A DNA stretch of 64,000 bases from Legionella wadsworthii DSM 21896 = ATCC 33877 (GTDB lineage: Bacteria > Pseudomonadota > Gammaproteobacteria > Legionellales > Legionellaceae): NCBI RefSeq assembly GCF_000701265.1, contig NZ_KL370761.1:62001-126000 (forward strand). The letters run 5' to 3'. Of the stretch, positions 58,206-64,000 are shown piece after piece. Below the pieces are notes generated by a model. It had not been told where the DNA came from and made no database searches. It worked only from the letters and a program-made list of their open reading frames with translations. Position 1 is the stretch's first letter. Every line of letters begins with the position of its first letter. The translations under genes were made by a program, and so were the position numbers.

Positions 58206-58344
58206 GTATATAATAAATATATAATATTAGTAATTTAATTCATGCTCTAGCTTGTTATATCCAAATCCTAAGTTTAAACTAGAAAGGTGTTTTGATTGTT
58301 CGGGATGAACATATGTCCAGCAAACCAGAGAGCATTTAAAAAGA

Positions 58345-59529
58345 ATGATTCCTAAGATAGCTCGCTCATTTTTTGATATTAAAAACATTAATTTGTTTTT
58401 TGTTGCTTTTAAGATGCTTGTAAACAGCAAACGAAAGTTTATTGGCATGATCATCGGCGCTACTTTCTCTGCTTTTATTATCATGCAACAGCCAGCTATT
58501 TATCAGGGTGTGACTGATCGTATTGTGGCCCCAATTAGAGCGATTAACGGGGTTGATTTATGGATTATGGGCGATAGTTCTTATTCTTTTGCTGATCCGG
58601 TACATTTTAATTCTATTGATATCTATCGAATTCGTAGTATTCCCGGTGTACTTTGGGCAAAACAACTGTATCGAACCTGGTATACAATGATTCATCCTGA
58701 AACAAATAAAATGAACACTTGGGAAATAATTGGGGTTGATCCTGAAACTCTATTTGGATTACCTGAAACCATGGTTGCCGGTGCCCGCTCTTCGATTCAT
58801 CGCGCCAATTCCATTATCATTGATGGATATGCCTTAAAACAGTTCGAAACGCCCGATAGAAAAACAATTCAACTCGGCGACAAAATGGTTGAAGGCCGAA
58901 ATAAATGGGAAATAACGGGTATTGCCAAACCTCTGCGCACATACATGTATGAGCCTAAAGGCTATATGACCAGCAATCATATACCTGATGTAGTGCATAA
59001 ACCTTCTTTTATATTGGTAAAAGTAAAACCTTCAGCCAATCTCTATCAAGTGGCCTATGAAATACGTAAAGCCACTGGGTTTCTTCCAGTCACGCCTTCC
59101 CAGTTTATTGATCGCGCAAATAAGTTTTTTAGAGAAAAAACCCCTATCGTGATTGCATTTATTGCGGTAGCAATAGTCGGTTTTATCATTGGCCTTGTGA
59201 TGATGTGGCAAATTTTTACCAATTTTGTTTTAACCCATCTGCATCAATTCGGCATGTTGAAAATGCTCGGGGTTTCCAGTGTCTCATTAATTGCGATGGT
59301 TCTGTTTCAGGCTGCTATCACTGGGGGGTTGGGATATTTTCTGGGACTCATGCTCACAGCCCTTTTTGGAATAGTTTTTCACGATTCGACAGTTGCATTT
59401 CATTTGACTTGGCAAATCATTCTATTAGGCGCAATAGGATCAATCATAGTCGTTGTTTTTTCTTCCTATTTTGCTATCTTAAAGGTCTTGCGTTTGGATA
59501 CCGTTGAATTATGCAGGGACTCAAATTAA
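58345..59529 (+). CDS. DevC-like ABC transporter permease (FtsX/MacB family)
   Basis: 394-residue inner-membrane permease. One N-terminal helix (FIGMIIGATFSAFIIMQQPA), a periplasmic domain of about 210 residues, then three C-terminal helices (VIAFIAVAIVGFIIGLVMMW, an alanine/glycine-rich pair near FQAAITGGLGYFLGLMLTAL, and LLGAIGSIIVVVFSSYFAIL), the standard FtsX topology. With the ATPase, the membrane-fusion protein and the outer-membrane channel that follow, it forms a complete exporter similar to DevBCA of cyanobacteria. Divergent from wzm, so not clearly part of the polysaccharide exporter. Confidence 0.88.
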   Translation: MIPKIARSFFDIKNINLFFVAFKMLVNSKRKFIGMIIGATFSAFIIMQQPAIYQGVTDRIVAPIRAINGVDLWIMGDSSYSFADPVHFNSIDIYRIRSIPGVLWAKQLYRTWYTMIHPETNKMNTWEIIGVDPETLFGLPETMVAGARSSIHRANSIIIDGYALKQFETPDRKTIQLGDKMVEGRNKWEITGIAKPLRTYMYEPKGYMTSNHIPDVVHKPSFILVKVKPSANLYQVAYEIRKATGFLPVTPSQFIDRANKFFREKTPIVIAFIAVAIVGFIIGLVMMWQIFTNFVLTHLHQFGMLKMLGVSSVSLIAMVLFQAAITGGLGYFLGLMLTALFGIVFHDSTVAFHLTWQIILLGAIGSIIVVVFSSYFAILKVLRLDTVELCRDSN

Positions 59530-60239
59530 TGGACATAAGCGATGCCCCGGTTTTACATTGTTCTGGAATTACTAAAACTTATCAAACAGGTACGACCTCT
59601 CTGTCGGTTTTAGATAATTTTTCACTGGTTCTAAACTCGGGTGAAATAGGTATGTTGATGGGCGCATCTGGATGCGGGAAAACAACCTTGCTCATGATAG
59701 CAGGAGGCGTCCTTGCCCCGGATCAGGGAACTTGCACCGTTTGCGGAACCGACATTTATAATATGTCCGCGAAAAAAAAAGTTTCATTTCGTGCGACCTA
59801 TATTAGTTTTCTTTTCCAACATCTTCATTTATTTCCAGCCTTGTCTGCTCTTGAAAATTTAGCATTGCCTTTGTTAATTGATGGGGTATTACCTGAAATA
59901 GCTTTTAAAAAGGCAAAACAACTGATGATTCGTTTAGGGCTCGAAATCCACATTCATTCCAAACTAGATACACTATCTGGAGGTCAGAAACAAAGAATTG
60001 CCATGGGGCGTGCATTAATTCGCGCACCGCGTTTAATTCTCTGTGATGAGCCAACCAGTAATTTAGACCGGGATAGTAGTGATTTGGTTTTTGCGCTAAT
60101 ACAAGAATATGCAAAAATGTACGGATGCACTTTTTTAATTTCAACCCATGATTATCGCATCACATCGCATGCCGATAAGATTCTTGAATTTAAAGGATTA
60201 AATGACTACCAAGTCACTTATCGAAAGGAAACAGTATGA
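59529..60239 (+). CDS. DevA-like ABC transporter ATP-binding protein
   Basis: 236-residue ATPase of the LolD/MacB group. Walker A MGASGCGKTTLLMIAGG, Q-loop SFLFQHLHLFPALSALENLA, signature TLSGGQKQRIAMGRALI, Walker B LILCDEPTSNLDRDSSD and the switch histidine in LISTHDYRIT. The start ATG at 59529 overlaps the permease stop (TAATG); an ATG six codons upstream would overlap more. Couples ATP hydrolysis to the permease just upstream. Confidence 0.92.
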   Translation: MDISDAPVLHCSGITKTYQTGTTSLSVLDNFSLVLNSGEIGMLMGASGCGKTTLLMIAGGVLAPDQGTCTVCGTDIYNMSAKKKVSFRATYISFLFQHLHLFPALSALENLALPLLIDGVLPEIAFKKAKQLMIRLGLEIHIHSKLDTLSGGQKQRIAMGRALIRAPRLILCDEPTSNLDRDSSDLVFALIQEYAKMYGCTFLISTHDYRITSHADKILEFKGLNDYQVTYRKETV

Positions 60240-61123
60240 ATAGAAAAATCCTTATTATTAGTTTTACAACCATTGTCGTGGCTGGCTTTAGCTTTCCATT
60301 TTTGTGGCAACATAGAATGGCCATACATCAAATTCAATCGTCACAAATAATCGATTCCAAAGATGAAATTATTGCTCCTGCCATTATTGATGCTGGGAAT
60401 GACATGACCCATGTATCCACAATTCAAAGTGGAATAATCAAAAATGTTAATGTTTCAGTAGGACAGATGATAAAAAAAGGCGAGGTTTTATTCTCTTTGG
60501 ATGACACTGTAGGACAATATAATGTAACAGTAAGCCAAATCGCTCTAAAACAATCAGAGAATAACTATAATCTTCAGAAAATTAATTTAAAACATGCTGA
60601 AGCACAACTGAAACGCTTAAGGAGCATTGATAAACGTGCAATTAACCAAGCGGATTTGAGGGAGAAAGCCTATGAAATAAAAATGGGGGCCATTAAAATG
60701 GAGCAATTAAAGCAGGAATTGGAATCGGCTCAGGCGAACCTTAATAATGCAGAATTGGCACTCAAACAATTTATGGTCACAGCGCCTAAAGATGGGATCG
60801 TTCTGCAAATTAATGCTCATGTTGATGAATACATCGGCGCAGGAAGCCAGGTAGTGCTTCTTGGCGATGCTCAAAAAGTCCTCGTTCGAGTTTCCATAGA
60901 GGAACGGGATTCAAAGAAATTTTCCCCTGAGGCCTCGGTATATTTAGCGGGTGAGGATCTGAATATTCCTTTAACTTTTATCGAATTGGACCGCTACATT
61001 ATCACAAATGAGCGTCTTAATGCGCGGGTACAAGAGGCTTTGTATTTTTTTAACCGAAGCGATTATCCTAACATTACAGCAGGCAGACAATTTGATGCCC
61101 ATATTGCCGTTAAAAAAGCATGA
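60236..61123 (+). CDS. HlyD/DevB-like periplasmic membrane-fusion protein
   Basis: 295 residues with one N-terminal membrane anchor (ILIISFTTIVVAGFSFPFLW). The biotinyl-lipoyl half motifs are IKNVNVSVGQMIKKGEVLFS and VTAPKDGIVLQINAHVDEYI, separated by a coiled-coil hairpin of about 90 residues rich in Lys/Glu/Gln. A short beta-barrel domain follows. It bridges the inner-membrane transporter to the outer-membrane channel encoded next. ATGA overlap with the ATPase gene and AAAGGA eight bases upstream. Confidence 0.9.
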   Translation: MNRKILIISFTTIVVAGFSFPFLWQHRMAIHQIQSSQIIDSKDEIIAPAIIDAGNDMTHVSTIQSGIIKNVNVSVGQMIKKGEVLFSLDDTVGQYNVTVSQIALKQSENNYNLQKINLKHAEAQLKRLRSIDKRAINQADLREKAYEIKMGAIKMEQLKQELESAQANLNNAELALKQFMVTAPKDGIVLQINAHVDEYIGAGSQVVLLGDAQKVLVRVSIEERDSKKFSPEASVYLAGEDLNIPLTFIELDRYIITNERLNARVQEALYFFNRSDYPNITAGRQFDAHIAVKKA

Positions 61124-61130
61124 TTAGCCC

Positions 61131-62510
61131 ATGAAATATACCTCGATTCTGACATTGATTGCTTTAGTTCTAAATGGATGTGCTATGGGTCCCAAATACG
61201 TGCCACCCACTGTTTCTGTACCTTCAACCTGGAATCATAAACTAACTTCACAACATGTAAAAAAAGATGAGGCTTGGTGGCGTAATTTTCAGGATCCATT
61301 ATTAAATGAGCTCATTGAACAAAATGCAGTATATAATTTAGATTTAAAAATGGCACAAGCAAGGGTTAATATTGCAAGAGCCCAATATGCTGTTGCAGTC
61401 GCTCAATTAATTCCACATGCAGGACTTGGCGCTTCTCCTCCCACAGGCACAGGATTTGACATCAATCAGCTTATTGCCTTGACTGGAAATGTAGACCCAG
61501 ATATTTTTGGAAAAAATCGGCAACTCAAACAAATGGCTAAAGCAAATGTACAAGCCGAACAAGCAGATCTTGAATTTGCTTTAATCAATCTCTACTCAGA
61601 AATTGCTTCATCTTATTTAGAATTACGTGAAGCACAAGCAAGAAATAATTTGTTGGCCCACAATATTTTAAGTAATAAAACAACACTGGATTTCATAAAA
61701 TCCCGTTATAAAGCAGGTTATTCCAACCAATTGGATATGTCCCAACAAGATGGATTGATTGAAACGCAAGCTGCGGAGTTAGAGCAAAACAAAGCAGTCA
61801 TTACTACCCTACTGCACAAAATTGAGCTATTAACCGGAAATAATCCCGGAGTCTTAGCCCCAAAATTACTACCGCCTAAACCCGTTCCCCAAATCACAAG
61901 AACGATTCATTTAGGCGTTCCAGCAGAACTTTTACGCAGGAGACCCGACATTAGAGCGGCAGAAAGACGAGTAGCGGCTGCACATGCAAATATTCGTGTC
62001 GCAATGTCTAATCTGTTGCCACAAATTACTATTGGTTGGTTATTAGGGTGGCAAACACAAACCATAGCGGGCAGTATTCTGACGGCACGTAATCTTTTCA
62101 CGGTGCAAAATCCGGAATCCACCTTCTATGGAACTTTCACAGCACCTCTATTCAATGTAGGGTTATTTAATTCGATTGAATTACGAAAGCGTGAAAAAAT
62201 TATTGCTGTTGTGCAATATCAAATTGCTGTTATGCGTGCACTACATGAGGTTGAAACTCAATTTGAATATTTACAAAATTATAAAAACAGCTTCCATCAT
62301 CTAAAGCGGGCTGTTGAGCAAAAACACCTGGTCTTGAAGTTAGCTCGCGATGCTTATCACAAATCATCTACAGACTTCAGTACTGTTCTTCGGGCCGAGG
62401 AAGAGTTGAACCGCATTGAGTTTGCCTACTTGCAAAATAGAGTAAGAATTCAAATAACACAAATTAATCTTTATAAGGCTTTAGGTGGAAATATTATTGC
62501 TTCAGGATAA
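61131..62510 (+). CDS. NodT-type outer-membrane efflux lipoprotein
   Basis: 459-residue TolC-superfamily channel. It has a lipoprotein signal with lipobox LNGC (residue 17 is Cys), then MGPKYVPPTVSVPSTW and DEAWWRNFQDPLLNELIEQN, the typical N-terminus of NodT-family factors. Two repeated helical halves carry LDLKMAQARVNIARAQY and PAELLRRRPDIRAAERRVAA. It completes the tripartite export system begun at 58345, seven bases after the fusion-protein gene. Confidence 0.93.
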   Translation: MKYTSILTLIALVLNGCAMGPKYVPPTVSVPSTWNHKLTSQHVKKDEAWWRNFQDPLLNELIEQNAVYNLDLKMAQARVNIARAQYAVAVAQLIPHAGLGASPPTGTGFDINQLIALTGNVDPDIFGKNRQLKQMAKANVQAEQADLEFALINLYSEIASSYLELREAQARNNLLAHNILSNKTTLDFIKSRYKAGYSNQLDMSQQDGLIETQAAELEQNKAVITTLLHKIELLTGNNPGVLAPKLLPPKPVPQITRTIHLGVPAELLRRRPDIRAAERRVAAAHANIRVAMSNLLPQITIGWLLGWQTQTIAGSILTARNLFTVQNPESTFYGTFTAPLFNVGLFNSIELRKREKIIAVVQYQIAVMRALHEVETQFEYLQNYKNSFHHLKRAVEQKHLVLKLARDAYHKSSTDFSTVLRAEEELNRIEFAYLQNRVRIQITQINLYKALGGNIIASG

Positions 62511-62631
62511 TATTCCAAAGTCTAATTTTTTTGAGAAAATGAACTAAGGAATCTGTTTGTTGTATCAAAAAGGGATGAATTTATTTAGTTCATTTTATAC
62601 GAATAAATCATGATCAGAAACCACGAATAAT

Positions 62632-63765
62632 GTGAAACAAATGCAATCTCCATTACTAAAAATAGCATTAATCACTGATAATTATTATCCTCAAATAGGA
62701 GGCGTAGAGTATTGTGTTGATGCTTTAGGAAGATATTTAGCAGAACTTGGTCATCAGGTTCATATCATCACACGTAAAAGAAAACATTGCCCGAATGAAG
62801 AGCAAAGAGGCAAGTTACAGATTACACGCTTATCCTACACAGAAATGGGTGTTGCGCTTTCTGGCTTATCCAGACAGCATAATCATTTTTTTCAACAATT
62901 TGACATCATCCACGCCCACAGCCTGGGATCTATTTTGGCAGTACAAGCCATTTTACTGGCTAAAAAAATGAATAAAGCACATCTTTTAACGAGCCACTCA
63001 TTATATAGGGATTTAGACAAACGTTTAATTAAAGGCTTTGCCATGCTGGTAAATCATGTCATCTGCGTCAGCAATGCCATCGTTGAAAATATGAAATCAT
63101 TAAAGAAAAATGCAATGACATACTATATTCCCAATGGATTTGATACTGTTTCCCCTACTCCATCTCAGTCCATAGAAGTTTGTCCCTTAGTGGAGGGAGA
63201 AAAATCCGATGAACTCATCATCACCACAGTCTCTCGCTTATCCAGTAAGAAAAAAGTTGCTGATTTCATATTAATGGCTCATGAACTAATCAAAAAAAAG
63301 AAACATCTTAAATTTTTTATCGTAGGTGATGGTCCTCAAAATAAAAAACTTCAAAAAATGGCGAGTGTATTAGGCATTGACGAGTATCTCATTTTTACAG
63401 GAAATCTATCACGCAGTTCAGTATTTCAATTATTACAAAAAACAGACATCTTCGTTCTTACTTCACCTCATGAAGCATTTGGCATGGTGATACTGGAGGC
63501 GATTTATCATAAGGTTCCAGTTATCGCTTACGCCAATAATGGAATTTCGGATATTATTTCTTCGGGAGAAACCGGCTTCCTGGTTTCATCACTTCAGGAG
63601 ATGATAGAACGAATAATCCAGCTTGTAGAAGACAAAGAAATTCGCATTCGAATGGGTACGAAAGCCCACCCCATCCTCAATAAATTTCAATGGGAGCATA
63701 TTGCGAAACAGACTTTATCTGTTTACTATACTTTATTGTTTTCTATTCCTTTACATAAAAAATAG
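62632..63765 (+). CDS. GT4 family glycosyltransferase (PIG-A-like)
   Basis: 377-residue GT-B enzyme. N-terminal LKIALITDNYYPQIGGVEYC with VDALGRYLAELGHQVHIITR is the PIG-A/GT4 start; LITTVSRLSSKKKVADFILM-like and FVLTSPHEAFGMVILEAIYH (Glu-x7-Glu donor site) belong to the C-terminal domain. It may start at the GTG at 62632 or the ATG at 62641; neither has a clear ribosome binding site. It probably adds a sugar to a surface glycan, and is followed by another glycosyltransferase-like gene. Confidence 0.9.
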   Translation: MKQMQSPLLKIALITDNYYPQIGGVEYCVDALGRYLAELGHQVHIITRKRKHCPNEEQRGKLQITRLSYTEMGVALSGLSRQHNHFFQQFDIIHAHSLGSILAVQAILLAKKMNKAHLLTSHSLYRDLDKRLIKGFAMLVNHVICVSNAIVENMKSLKKNAMTYYIPNGFDTVSPTPSQSIEVCPLVEGEKSDELIITTVSRLSSKKKVADFILMAHELIKKKKHLKFFIVGDGPQNKKLQKMASVLGIDEYLIFTGNLSRSSVFQLLQKTDIFVLTSPHEAFGMVILEAIYHKVPVIAYANNGISDIISSGETGFLVSSLQEMIERIIQLVEDKEIRIRMGTKAHPILNKFQWEHIAKQTLSVYYTLLFSIPLHKK

Positions 63766-63825
63766 GTTCATGTAGGGGCCTTATGGAAATTACACTCAAA
63801 GGCACATTAAAAAGGAAGATTGAAG

Positions 63826-64000
63826 TTGATTTTAGGACTTGCCAATTATTATCATTTTTTAAGATGTCATTTTAAAAAAACACCCCAGAGAGGAAATAAC
63901 TGTATTCAAAAAAATGTGATCATTTCTTTGACTACCACGCCGAAAAGAATTCATAAAATATGGCCTACTTTAAATTCCCTTGCGATGCAATCCCAACAAC
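63826..64000 (+). CDS. glycosyltransferase-like protein, N-terminal fragment (cut by window end)
   Basis: A frame starting at a TTG at 63826 (AGGA nine bases upstream; another TTG at 63820) stays open to the end of the window, 58 residues. It reads MILGLANYYHFL, then NVIISLTTTPKRIHKIWPTL and NSLAMQS. The SLTT-x-P-x-RI-H-x-I-x-PTL-x-SL pattern is that of a GT-A glycosyltransferase start found in polysaccharide loci. No ATG is available in this frame. Short evidence, hence moderate confidence. Confidence 0.6.
   Translation, partial: MILGLANYYHFLRCHFKKTPQRGNNCIQKNVIISLTTTPKRIHKIWPTLNSLAMQSQQ

Noticed and set aside
63783-63878. ATG-started 31-residue frame before the window end
   Set aside because: It overlaps, in another frame, the TTG-started frame that carries a glycosyltransferase-like motif and stays open to the edge.
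1-64000. Insertion sequence, prophage, tRNA-linked island or anti-phage defence genes
   Set aside because: No transposase, integrase, phage structural, tRNA or recognised defence gene was seen on either strand. The helicase-nuclease at 16008 is better explained as a repair enzyme.

Overview
This window looks like chromosome of a Legionella-type gammaproteobacterium. That is an inference from gene content: a fused aspartokinase/diaminopimelate decarboxylase, eukaryote-directed-looking proteins without signal peptides (a papain-like protease with helical repeats, a GDSL lipase), an msbA-lpxK pair, an ABC-transporter-type O-antigen locus, and AT-rich DNA throughout. No tRNA, rRNA, CRISPR array, insertion sequence or prophage gene was seen.

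Layout. 1-2.3 kb (minus): a glutamine synthetase family ligase followed by an aldehyde dehydrogenase cut by the window edge. 2.5-10.8 kb (plus): mutS, the tamA-tamB outer-membrane assembly pair, a 537-base gap with REP-like repeats, then hemB. 11-13 kb: a small secreted protein converging on a FadL-type outer-membrane protein across a shared terminator. 13.3-21 kb (plus): the lysC-lysA fusion, an AddA/RecB-like helicase-nuclease, the Mrp/ApbC Fe-S ATPase and a CsiV-like periplasmic protein. 21.2-21.9 kb (minus): two tandem paralogous small membrane proteins.

22-32.8 kb (plus) is the accessory heart of the window. A second diaminopimelate decarboxylase-like protein carries an 85-residue N-terminal module. 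The same module opens the next gene, a 1510-residue protein whose Cys31/His145/Asp162 arrangement matches the spacing of YopT/AvrPphB (C58) proteases. In the decarboxylase paralogue the catalytic Cys is Tyr. An S-adenosylhomocysteine hydrolase-like protein with altered active-site residues, an MFS transporter and a large GDSL hydrolase follow.

32.9-39.4 kb (minus): msbA-lpxK-lipocalin-like gene (lipid A export and modification), a GNAT acetyltransferase, pyrD and a methyltransferase.

39.7-58.1 kb is a surface-polysaccharide locus: rfbBA (plus) and rfbCD (minus) make dTDP-L-rhamnose; a GT2-GT4 glycosyltransferase, an OafA-like acyltransferase, an epimerase, a GT4-RgpF rhamnan synthase, a GT4 enzyme, a methyltransferase/coiled-coil/GT4 fusion, a methyltransferase, and the Wzm/Wzt exporter follow. 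The fusion contains an in-frame 42-bp tandem repeat (14 residues per unit) that lengthens a coiled coil. By analogy with E. coli WbdD, this could be an adjustable molecular ruler for O-antigen length.

58.3-64 kb (plus): a DevCAB-like ABC exporter with a NodT-type outer-membrane channel, then a GT4 glycosyltransferase and the start of another glycosyltransferase cut by the window end.
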